Positions 32,543 through 43,339 of a DNA stretch of 64,000 nt are shown here, in pieces. Source of the DNA: Heterohyrax brucei (lineage: Eukaryota > Chordata > Mammalia > Hyracoidea > Procaviidae); contig CM053146.1 in NCBI GenBank assembly GCA_028571685.1, positions 116,163,431 through 116,227,430 on the forward strand, written 5' to 3'. Every line of letters starts with the position of its first letter. The stretch's first letter is position 1. Made by a program: the position numbers and the translations under genes. The notes below the pieces were generated by a model. That model had not been told where the DNA came from. It worked only from the letters and a program-made list of their open reading frames with translations, and ran no database searches.

Positions 32543-32842
32543 ATATTGTATTTCATTAAGTACTATAAATTATTTAGCTAGTACCTAATTGATGAGCGTT
32601 AACATTGATTGCAGTCATTTGTCAAAAAAAATTGTAGTGTGAATATTCTTGTAGTATGCCTTATTAAGGATGCAAGGAAACCAAACATGGACTTGTTAGG
32701 TCAGAGGGCATGTACATTTTTCATTTTAATAGATATTGAAAAATTGCTTTTCATAGAAGTTAAGCTGATCTATACTCCTACTGGCAATGTATTAAAATGC
32801 CAGTGTCCTTACAGTGTTCCCAAAACACTGTGCTATAATAAT

Positions 32843-33190
32843 AATAATAGCTAACATTCATAAATTCTTACTGTGAGGGCCAGCCTTTTAAAAAAGTTTA
32901 CATACTGCAAGTAATTTGTTCCTCAGAACAGTTTCATGAGGGAAAATACTATTGGCATAATGACTAAGAGTTGGGCTGCTAACCAAAAGGTCAGTAGTTT
33001 GAATCCTCCAGGCATTCCTTGGAAACCCTGTGGGGCAGTTCTGTTCTGTCTGTAGGGTTGTTATGAGTCTGAATCAACTTGATGACCACAGGTTTGGTTT
33101 GAGTTTTGGTACTTTTCAGAGGAGGAAAGTGAATCCTAGAGAGGTTAACTGACTTGTCAAATTTCTGGTGTGTACCATTCTGATAACAGA
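32843..33190 (+). mobile_element. MIR element interrupted by an AfroSINE
   Basis: 'aataatagctaacattcata' and later 'gaggttaactgacttgtcaa' are the typical start and 3' core of a mammalian MIR. A plus-strand AfroSINE (32941-33108; 'ttggcataatgactaagagt' to 'gatgaccacaggtttggttt') lies between them. Confidence 0.65.
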
Positions 33191-33448
33191 AAAATATGTG
33201 GTTTTGTTTGCATTTTCTTAATGTTTAAGAGCCACTTGCATTATTAAGTTTTAATTGGTGCAGTTACCTCTATCTTCTGCATTGATTGCCCTACTGAAGT
33301 ATGTAATTACATAGTCTCGTATGATTGCCTTGATTCTTTATGCCCTAGGGATGGCCTAGAATGGAAAGAAAAAAAAGAATTATTGTACCTTTATTTTAAC
33401 ATTTTAAATACTTATTAGATTATGGATTTTTCCCCCCTTGATTTTTAG

Positions 33449-36400
33449 ATCGACATACAATGAGAGACGTCCTAAGAATACCGTGTTTCCTGAAGTGGCT
33501 GGTTTTGAGGATTTCATTCCTGAAGAAATTGTTAACAACATGGCTGAAGTCAGAGGAGATATACCATCCAAGAGTTTTGGAACTGTTGAAGAGTTATATT
33601 CCCGACCTAGCAGACCTCAGGAATATGTAAAGGATATTTCAGTTCGTCCATCAGTTATTCAAAAACTGGAAAAGGGACAGCAGCATGCCTTGGAGTTTGT
33701 TCATGAGATTGGGAACAATATGAAAGAATTTAATCCAGTAGATATTGATCAAGCTACAAATAATGGACAAAACTTACGATGTATTCCAGTGATTTCCAGT
33801 GTTCCTGCTAGTTGTTTATCTGAAAGTTTTTGTGATAGACCAGTTATGTCTAATACAGTGAGGTTACCACCCGTAGCCCATTTGGATTCAGTTAACAAAT
33901 GTGACCTAAACAAAGCTGACAGTTATCTTCAAAGACTAGGTAACAATACTAGCAATCCTACACTATCAGCCCATCTAGAAACTTCTTCAGTGGCATATTC
34001 AAAATCTGAAGAATCAACTATGAAATCTTTATCCATAAATTCGAGTAAATTGATTTTACAGAATGATGTAAAATCTCAGGATCAAACTTTGTCAGCTGAC
34101 TTTAAATTTATGGATATAGAGGGCTCCTTAAGATTGGAATCACTCTCTACGTTAGCACAGAACTCAGCAGCAAACCTGGATAAAATTAACGTATCTTCTA
34201 ACAAAGGAATCTTTGAAGATGCCATTCCAAAGAACCACACAGAATTGTTTTCTAATATGGATCATACCCAAGAAGAAAAGCATTTGTTTTTTGAAAATTC
34301 ACCCTTTTTGGAACAGAAGAATTCAGTGTATTCTGAAATGAAGTCTGATCGTGGCTGTCTTCAGTCAGTGTCTGATCAACACCAAGAGGCTGCTCAAGAC
34401 TTAACTCCATGGAAGGAGGAACGAGTTGACCTGGAGGACAAGAACTGTGAATCTAGAGGTTCTGAAATGAGTTTTGATTGCAGTTCCTCTTTCTTCTCAC
34501 TGCCTGAGCAATCTAGGGTGACTGCCAAAGAAATAAAAGTTCCAGTGGAAGTACATGCTGATCTGCAGTATAAGAATAATGAATTGTGTGTTTCTGAAAT
34601 AAGTTCTGATTGTGATAGTTCCCTTCCATTGGTTAACAGCCAATCTCAAGTGACTGATAAAGAAATAAGCCTTCAGAAGACTACGCATGTTAGTCTGGTT
34701 GACCAAAGCTATGAATCTGATAGTTCTGAAACTGATTTTCATTGTGATACCTCACGTCAGCCAATTATTGTCTACCCACAACAGTCTGTAAAAGACATAA
34801 ACCTACCCATGAAAGTGCGTGGTGGCTTGGTTGATGAGAGCTATGGATCCAGTGGTTCTGAAGTAAGTGCTGATTCTGCTCTCTCATTTCAAGCAGTGGT
34901 CGACTGGCTCCCAGTGGCTGTCAAAAAAATGAAACTTGAGAAGAAGGTTCACGTTGGCTTGGTTGATAAGAACTATGAATCAAGTTCCTCTGAAACAAGT
35001 TTTGATGATGAATCTTCGCATCAGTCAGTAGTTGATCATTGTCAACTGTCTCTCAAGGGAAGAAACCTAAAGGACAGGCATGTTGATCTGGAAGATAAGA
35101 ACTGTAAGCCCAGTAGTGTTAAAGCATGTCCTGATTATGATGTCACTCTTGAGACAGTAACTGATGAACAGAAGAGGACTGTTGAAGAGATAAACATTCT
35201 GAGAGAGAACAGTGCTGACCTTATGGATGAGAATTGTGAATCTCCTGATGACACTCCGTCAATAGCTGACCAATCTGAGGAAAGCTCTGAGGAGTCAGAT
35301 AGTGACCTGGAGAAAAAGAGCGATGAAAGTAGCGTTTCTGATCTCAGTTTTGATTCTCATGCTTCTCCTCGTCGATCAGCTAACGATCAATCTCAAGGAG
35401 CTCTGAATGAAATGAATTTGAAAGACCTAAATATTGACATGGAAGTTAAGAGCTATGACTGCACCAGTTCTGAATTGACTTTTGAGTCTGATCCCATTCT
35501 GCCTGCTAACCAGGAGTCTCGGATAGATTTTGAAGAAATTAGAAGGCGCAACATGCGAGATAAGAACTATGAATCAAGTGGCTCTGAAATAACTTTTGAT
35601 TCTGATATTTTTATTCATTCAGTAGTTGACCAACCTAAAGTAACTGTTTATGAGGAAGTATCTGTTGATTTAGGAAATAAAAATGATGAATCTTCTGTTT
35701 CTGAGATAACTTTTGATTCTGATTCATCCCTTCATTCAGATACTGAAGAATCTGACGTAGCTGTTGAAGAAATAAGTGTTCAGGAAGAAGAGCAAGTACC
35801 TTTCTTAGAAAGGAAGAGTGATGGATCCACTGATTCTGAAATAAGTTTAGATTCTGATAGTCCTCTTCATTCAGTGACTAATCCTATTGATGTAGCTGTC
35901 AAGAAGCTAAATCTTCAAAATGAAGAGCAGCTACACTTAGAAAATAAAGGAGATGAAACCAATGGTTTGGAATTAAGTTTGGATTATGATGCCACTTTAC
36001 ATTCAGTGAGTGACTGTTCTGAAGTTTCTGTTGATGGACAGAACTTTCAAAAAGATGAAGATGCATACTTTCAAACTGAGGCTGACAGACCTGCTCTTTC
36101 TGATACCAGTTTGAAATCTGATACTCACCTTAATTTAATAACTGATCATCCTGACACAGCAGCTAAAGAAATAAACCATCAGAAAGAAGAACATGTACAC
36201 TTAAAAAACAAAAATAATGAATTTACTGTTTCTGATACTGGATTTGATTCTGATATTCCTCTTCAGTCGGTGACTTACCAACCTGAAGTAGTGGCTGAAG
36301 AAACACACCTTCAAAACAAAAAATATACTGATTTAGAAGATAAAAGTGTTGAACCTAGTGGTTCTGAAATAATTTTGGATTCAGAAATTCCTTGTTATTT

Positions 36401-39400
36401 AGTGACTGAACCTCAAATACCTGTTAAAAAAATAGATACTCAGAAAGAAGAGCAGGTTGTTCTAGAAAATAAGAGTGATGAATGTAGTGGTTCTGAAATA
36501 GTTTTGAATTCAGATATCTCTCATTATATAGTGACTGAACCTAGCATATGTGTTACAAGTATAGACATTCAGAAGGAAGAACATACTGTTCTAGAAAACA
36601 AGAATGATGAATGTACTGGTTCTGAAATAGTTTTACATTCTGATGTTTCTCCTCAGTCACCGGCTCCTCAACTTCATGTTGATCCAGAAGATGAAAGTAC
36701 TGAATCTAGAGGTTTTGAAATAAGTTTGGGTATTGATGCCCCTCATTCTTTCATCACTGACCAACCTCAGCTGGGTCTTGTGAAGGAAGAATGTGTTGAT
36801 CTGGAACATAAGAGCAGTGAATCTAGTGGTTCTAAAATAAATGTTGTTTCTGATGAAGCTCTTCAGTTACTGACTGGACATATTCAGGAAACTGTTAAAA
36901 GAGAAAACTTGTGGAAGGAAGAGGATATTGGCCCCCAGAATAAGGCTGATGAACCTAATAGTTCTAAATCAACACAGGATTCTGAAATGTCTCTTCAGGC
37001 TGTGGCTAGTCAACCAGAAGTAGTTGTTAAACAAGTAAACCCTGAGAAGGAAGAACATGTTTACATGGAAGATAAGAACAGCCAATATAGCGGTTCTGAA
37101 ATGAGCTTGGATTCAGATTTTGTGCTTCAGTCAATAACTAATCAACCTCAGATGACTATTTTAGAGCAGGAACATATTGGACTAGAAGATAAGCATGGTC
37201 AATCTTGTGGTTCTGAAATAAGTTTTGATTCTGATGACCCTCTTCAGTCAGTTGCTGACCAGCTTCAGAAAGCTGTTAAAGAAATAAGTCTTTGGGAGGA
37301 TGAAGAAGTTGACATGGAAGAGAAGAGGGATAAATCTGGCGGTTGTGAAATCAGGTACAATTCTGATGTTCTTCCGTCAGTGACTGGCCAAACCGAAGAA
37401 GTACTGAAGGAGATCAACCTTTGGAAGCAGCATGTTGAGATGGAAGATGAAATTGTCAAATCTAGTGGTTCTAAAATTAATTGTGATTCTGATAAACCTC
37501 TTCAGCCTGTGGCTTATGAAATGGAAGAGACTGTTAAAGATACAAATATTCTGAGGGAGGAAAACGTTTATCTGGATGATAAGGGCTATGAACTCAGTGG
37601 TTCTGAAGTAATTTATGCTTCAAATGTCCCTGTTCACACAGGGACTGAACAACTAGAAATTTTGGAACAGGAACATGCCAACTTGGAAGATAAAAGCAAT
37701 GATTCTTGTGGTCCTGAAATAAGTTTTGATCCTGATGATCCTATTCAGTCAGTGGATGACCAGCTTCAGAAAGCTGTTAAAGAAATAAGTCTTTGGAAGG
37801 AAGACCGTGTTTATCTGGAAGACAAGAGTTACAAACTAGGTGATTTTGAAGTAATTTATAATTCTGATGTTTCTCGTCAGTTGCTGGCTAATCAGTCTCC
37901 GGTAACTGTCAAAGAAATAAGATACCAAAGGAAGAAACATAATGACCTAGAACATAAGAACTATAAACACAGTGCTTCTGAAATAAAATTTGGTTCTGGT
38001 GTTCATTTTCAGACAGATGTTGACCAACCTCGAGTAACTTCCAAAGAAAGACACATTCAGAAGGAAAAGCATCTTGACATGGAAGAACAGACCAATGAAC
38101 CTGGTGATTCTGAAATGATTTGTGTTTCTGATGTGCCTCTTCAAATAGTAGTTAACCAATCTCAAGCACCAGTCAAAGAAACAGATCTTCATAAGGTGGT
38201 ACTTTTGGACCTGGTGACCAGTGACAGTGATTGTGAAATAGTTTCTGATTCTGTTGTCCCTTTTCAGTCAGTGACAGACCCACCTCAAATGACTGTCAAA
38301 GAAGTAAACTGTGTAAATACAGACTGTATTGATCTAGAAGATGAGAGCTGTGACTCTTGTGGTTCTGAAATAAGTTATGTTTGTGAAGGCCCTCCTGAAT
38401 CAACGACAAACCAATCCAAAGGGATTTTCAAATTAGTAAATCAGAAAGGAGACTACATTATTCTGGAAGATTTGAGCTGTGATCCTTGTGGTTCTGAAAT
38501 AGATTTTAGTGGACATCAGTCCATGACTTACGAATCACAAGGGCCTGAGAAGAAAATGAAGAAATATATTGACAAAGAAGATAAGACATGTGAATCTAGT
38601 GGTCATAAAAGTAATTTCATTTGGGAAGACTCTTCCCAGTCAGTGACTGACCAACTGCAGAAAGCTACCAAAGAAGGTAATCTTCGAAAGCATTTGAGAG
38701 ATTCTAGGCTAAAAAACAAGAACTGTGAATCTAGCACTTCTGCAGAGGATTATGATACTGCCTCTGAGTCAGTGATCCAGGATGTGGCTGATAAAGAAGA
38801 CACTTTGAAGTTAAAACATACAGACTTAGAAAGTGTGAGCTGTGAACCTTGTGGTCTTGAGATGGATTTACAGTATGACCCTTCTCTTCAGTGTAACAGT
38901 GACCAGCCTAAAGAAGCTGTTAGTAACACAGACCTATTTGAGGACATGTCCTTTGATGTGAAAGATAACCATGACCCCCTTTCAAGTTGTGTTTTTATGG
39001 TTAATCCTCTAAGCAACCTGGAGAAAGCAAAAGGGACCACAGAAGATACTCCTGACGAACCAGTTCTTGAAGCCTTGCCCCATGTTCCTCCCTCATTTGT
39101 AGGGAAAACATGGTCTCAGATAATGAGAGAAGATGACGTGAAGATAAATGCTCTAGTAAAGGAATTCAAGGAAGGTCGTTTCCACTGTTACTTTGATGAT
39201 GACTGTGAGACTGGAACAATTAAAAAAAGTGGTTTGAATGAAGGAAAAAACATCACCTGGACTGACCTTAACCAGAAACCAGCATCAGTTCAAGTGCTGT
39301 CAGATGGTGATGATACTGCAGATGGTGATGTGGATATTGATGACTTTTCAGTGGCCTTAGATAAACCAAGCCTTCGTTCTCAAGCAGAGAGGCCTTATAA

Positions 39401-39953
39401 ACAAAAATGGCACTTGGCTTCACGATGCCAAACTGTGAAAGTTAGTCATGGGACTCAAACTAATCTTATTAGTTCCCCAGTGAAGAAAAGAAAAATAATT
39501 AGACAAGAAGAAGACTCACCAAAAAGGAAGTCCTTAAATTTGCAGAATGACAAAGTAACAAAAAAAATAAAAATTGGAACAGTTGAATTTCCTGAGTCAT
39601 GTACTGAAGTCTTGAAACCTTTGCAACCCAATGCCTTAGTCTATGTTCTTTCTTCTCCAAATGTTAAACTGAAGGAAGATGAATCCCTCAACTGCTCTAA
39701 AACAGGACAAAATAGTTGGGATAATATACAGTACAAATATAAGCAGAGTTCTTATAGGTATTATGACCCTTTGACTAAACAAATTGTAATTGATCCTCCG
39801 AATACAGTAGTACCAGAATCTGACAGTGATAACTGGGTTAAAATTCATCTCAACAGGAGCGACCTAGAGTGCAGCGCACCAGATGAGGATGCTCACGTGC
39901 AGAGCTCTGCTTCGTCATCTTTTATGGCTGTTCCAGTAAGGTATGGGGCTTAA
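33449..39953 (+). CDS. ZDBF2: ZDBF2 giant last coding exon
   Basis: The exon follows 'cccccttgatttttag'. Its first base completes Arg63 and it encodes residues 64-2230, ending at TAA 39951-39953. Human ZDBF2 is of similar size (about 2350 residues). The order is as follows. Residues 64-389 are mostly low in recognisable domains. Residues ~390-1895 (nt 34428-38946) are ~36 degenerate copies of a ~42-residue unit with the core 'DLEDKNxESSGSEISFDSD', very acidic and serine-rich, with many casein-kinase-2-type S-x-x-D/E sites. A conserved-looking block is near residue 1945 ('SFVGKTWSQIMREDD', 'KEFKEGRFHCYFDDD'). A basic nuclear-localisation-type cluster lies around residues 2075-2106 ('KKRKIIRQ', 'SPKRKS', 'KKIKIG'). 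The motif 'YYDPLTKQIVIDPP' comes near the end. In human and mouse the gene is imprinted and paternally expressed; its biochemical function is not established. The stop at 39951 is probably premature (see next entry). Confidence 0.95.
34428..38946 (+). repeat. ZDBF2: coding tandem repeat array, ~36 units of ~42 codons
   Basis: Within the last exon the motif '(D/Y/G)L(E/V)(D/N)K(N/S)...SGSEI.F.SD' recurs about every 125-130 bases, followed by 'LQSVTDQ..V.VKEI.LQKEEHV'-like text. Units vary from ~29 to ~45 codons. A few have lost the acidic core (for example near 35110-35200). Purifying selection on a coding array is implied by the fully open frame across 4.5 kb. Confidence 0.92.
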
Positions 39954-40670
39954 GTCACATCAAGGGGCCAGCAGATCTTCTGTGTTTCTAGAGAAACCAG
40001 AGATTTTTGAATTCTAGTGAAGTACCGAAGGAAAGTAATACCCACTTAACCCTTTTAAAGCATGATGCTGCCCAAATCTCTGTAAGATCAGTTAGAAATG
40101 AGTTTGTAGAAAGTAAACATAAAAATGAAGTGTGGAGAAGGAAGGTGACAGTTAATAAGAAGCCAGGGTTTCCCCAAATGGTCCATAAACCAGTTATCCT
40201 CCAGCAAAAAAAACAGGAAAGCTACAGAAAAAGAATCAGTTTGGATTAGGACTAAACCCAGTGATGTAATTAGAAAGTATCTTTCAAAATACTCTGCTTC
40301 TTTATGTCATAGATACCAGTCCGGGAGCACTTGCGTTGGAATGCATCTGAAGAAGAAAAAATCTGATGTCAGAAAGCTAAAGAAGGTGAAGAGACCAGCC
40401 CAAATACTTTTGAACCCCTCAGCTCCATCAGCTGACACCGCAGAGCAGTCAGGAGCTATAGCGAGCTCTGCTTCAAAGCAGCCTGTGCAGGATTCTCCCT
40501 GTGTTGCTGGAAAGAAGACGAATGGTAATAAAAATCGCCTTACGACACAAAAACCGCCTTCTGAACCTGTTAAAATGTATGCTTTGAGAAGTTTATCATG
40601 TCAGCCACCACAATCTGATAGAGTAAGGACTCGGCTATCAAACAAATTGAGTGGTAATAAGGTAAACTAG
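39954..40670 (+). pseudogene. ZDBF2: ZDBF2 C-terminal coding segment, frame broken three times
   Basis: After the TAA at 39951 the coding signal continues in other frames: about 39949-40017 (frame +1), about 40004-40249 (next frame, with 'KKPGFPQMVHKPVILQQ') and about 40207-40670 (back in the frame of the main exon, with 'LKKVKRPAQILLNPSAPSAD' and 'VKMYALRSLSCQPP'), ending at TAG 40668-40670. Each switch is explained by one extra base in a homopolymer: G4 at 39945-39948, T5 at 40004-40008, A8 at 40206-40213. Discounting those three bases, the exon would be open to 40668 and the protein 2468 residues. Either the assembly has homopolymer errors or this allele or species has lost the last ~240 residues. 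Confidence 0.8.
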
Positions 40671-43339
40671 AAGTTTTACCTGTGAACGCTAGTTGAGGAT
40701 TCAGTACTTAAGTGTGTTTGGTACTTGGTGCACATAGCTTTCCCAACTTTGATGGGGAAACTAACTGTGAACTATTTTGCTATAGATATTATTTTTCAGA
40801 ACTTTTATATTCATTTGAACTCAGTGCTTAGGGTCCTATTTCTTTTCTAAGTCTTAGAAACTGCTTTTGTCCATTTTTAGTAGAAAAGCTTCATTTTAAT
40901 TTATAGCATAGTATAGTTTAGGTCACTATATAAAACTTTATCTTTTAACTCATGGCCCTCTTGTTTATTTTTTATGAGTGCATCTTTCTTGCCAGCAGGT
41001 TTTAACATTTGCAGAATGTATATAGCAAACTTATTAAATGCTATCTTATTTTTACTTTTTAAAAATTGAAACAAATGAGTATATACCTACATCCTGTGTG
41101 TTTCAGAGTGGCCTTGTCAATGTAGTATTCTTACTGGATAATCAGAAGAAATAATTATAATAAATTATTTCAACTTTAGATTGGGGTTGGCTTACCCAAG
41201 ACCTATCATTGTAAAGTCAATTCTGATTCTTAGCAGCCCTGTAGGACTGCCCGTAAGGTTTCCAAGGAGCAGCTGGTGGATTTGGACTGCTGACGTTTGG
41301 TTAGCAGCCAAGTTCTTAACCACTGTGCCACCAGGGCTCTCAGGCTGACTTAAGTGATCATAAACAAAGGATAATTTTTCTTTTAAATTCTATAGAATGA
41401 GATCCCATAAGCTTTAATCATTTGGACACATGTGCACATATAATCTCTCCAGGTTTTTCATTTGCATTGTTACTTTTTAAGAGGAAAATGAGCTTGCCAG
41501 TGGGATTATTATTTTCTGTCACCTTTACTTCACATGAAAAGTTAATAGTTAGCTATGAAAATCCAGGTTATTTTATGACTTTATATCTTGAAAATATTTT
41601 TAGACATTACCATAACATTTCTTAATAGCTTAAACTGAAATGGGTGGTTTGGGTAATGTTATTTGGGCAGGCCATTAATTGTTACTAATAGATTATTAAT
41701 AATATTAATATTTCAAAAGATTGAATAAAACAGATAAAATAAGTGGAAGCCCATTTTGCAAGTGAAAACCAATGTACTTCTACATTAATTTGGTTTTCCT
41801 TAGACTTGCTGGCCAATTTTAATAAAAGCTGTTAAAATGGGCAGTTTAAGCCTATGATACTCAGAATGTATTTAAATCCTTAGTTCAGGAACACTGGTTG
41901 AGCTGTTATAGAGACATCCAATTGCATGTTAAGATCCTAGGCCCCTTTCAGTCATTGATAAGAGAGGGAAGCATGGGTTTCAGCTATACCATACCGACCA
42001 TATTTTACTGAAACTAGGATCAATGGTAAGATGTATCGTGATTTTAGAGATATAAAAATATGTTATTTTAGAATTGAAATATAACAGTTGGTTTCTAAAT
42101 GATTTATTTCAGGAGCCATTATTTAACATGTGGGTTTGTTATGATAGTGTTATGTTGAAATTTCTAAATTTATATAGTACTTATGTTGAAAAAAGGGCAA
42201 ATGTTTATATTTTTACTGGCAAAACAACATATGTAATATCATCCTTAACCTTGATCCTCATTATAAACATTTTAATTTCCTTTTTAAAATATCACTTTGG
42301 ACTACTAGTACAAAATAATCCTCCACTTTTAATTTTGGAAGGAAACTGCCCTACTGATTAGCAAGTAAATGAATAACTAATATATAAAATATATTTTGTT
42401 TGTGGGTATTGGTGTCTTGTTTTTCCTGTGGAATAAGACACATAATTCCCTTAAATACTATTGATTGACATGCTACATGCTTTTAGTATAAGTTTAAAAG
42501 CAGGAGCCAAATCAGTTGCTGTCAAGCCTATTCTGACTCATAGTGACCCCATGTGTGTCAGACTGTACTCCCTAGGGTTTCCAGTGGCTGATTTTTCAGA
42601 ATGAGTCCAGGCCTTTCTCCCAAGGTGCCTCTGGGTTTTTAAAAAGAAGAGAATGTATAGAAATAATCAGTGTAAAAGATCTATTGTTGTTATATCATAC
42701 AGAGAGGATAGTTCTTATAATTTAAGTGATCAAAAATTTTAGATTAAAAAAATTCAGCTACCTTTTTAGGTTGAAAACTTCTAAGTACCATTAAAAAAAG
42801 ATTTATATTTAAATTTTATATTATTGAAAATATAAAAGTATAATATGATCTGATGATTTTCCTTAACAATTCAGAAATATTTACTAAATTTTTATAGTCA
42901 ATATTATTTTAGACAACTCACAAACTTGAAACTGTAAAAATTATAATTTAATTTAAATTGGAAATTAATTACTTTCAGAATTCGGTAGGATACAATATGT
43001 GGCCCTTTGTCTAAATGCATTTTGCGTAATTTGCAGTGTTTATCTCTTCAAGAATGTATTACATTCTCTTACTAGTAAAAACAAAAAAATCATAATAATA
43101 ATGAATATTAATCTTATCCTTGTTGAGTATCTTGCATAGATATTATAATTTCTTAAGTTAATGGTATGTGGACTATATTGTATAAAGAGTGTTTTGTATT
43201 TGTGCATTTAATTTATGTAACTAGGGCTCTGAGTGTTGCTTTTTTTGTAAAGAGAAGCTATATTTAAATATTCAAATAATTATATATTTTCATGTAAACT
43301 AATGTGAAGATTAATCATGTATTTTTTACAATGCAGTTT
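40671..43339 (+). other. ZDBF2 3' UTR and downstream sequence
   Basis: AT-rich and non-coding. AATAAA hexamers occur near 41723 and 41821; neither can be chosen as the true polyadenylation site by eye. Two minus-strand SINEs are inside. One is at 41190-41342 ('tttccaaggagcagctggtg', 'gccaccagggctctc'). The other is a truncated copy at about 42502-42640 ('ctattctgactcatagtgac'). Confidence 0.5.

Larger units (their letters stand above)
26475..33448 (+). other. ZDBF2: ZDBF2 intron 2
   Basis: A 7.0-kb intron from gtaaag to 'atttttag'. It contains the SINEs, LTR and L1 pieces listed separately. Segments 28720-29110, 30070-31440 and 32545-32840 show only AT-rich sequence and weak old LINE resemblance (for example 30700-30830, minus strand). 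Confidence 0.7.

Noticed and set aside
33438-33448. Start of the giant frame at 33438 as a translation start
   Set aside because: That codon is TTG and lies in the polypyrimidine tract of the acceptor. The exon begins at 33449 in phase with the upstream exons.
40007-40670. Two open frames after the ZDBF2 stop (40007-40249 and 40341-40670) as separate small genes
   Set aside because: They lie directly downstream, in the same strand, with similar lysine- and serine-rich composition, and are joined to the main frame by single-base homopolymer shifts. They are better read as the broken C-terminus of ZDBF2.
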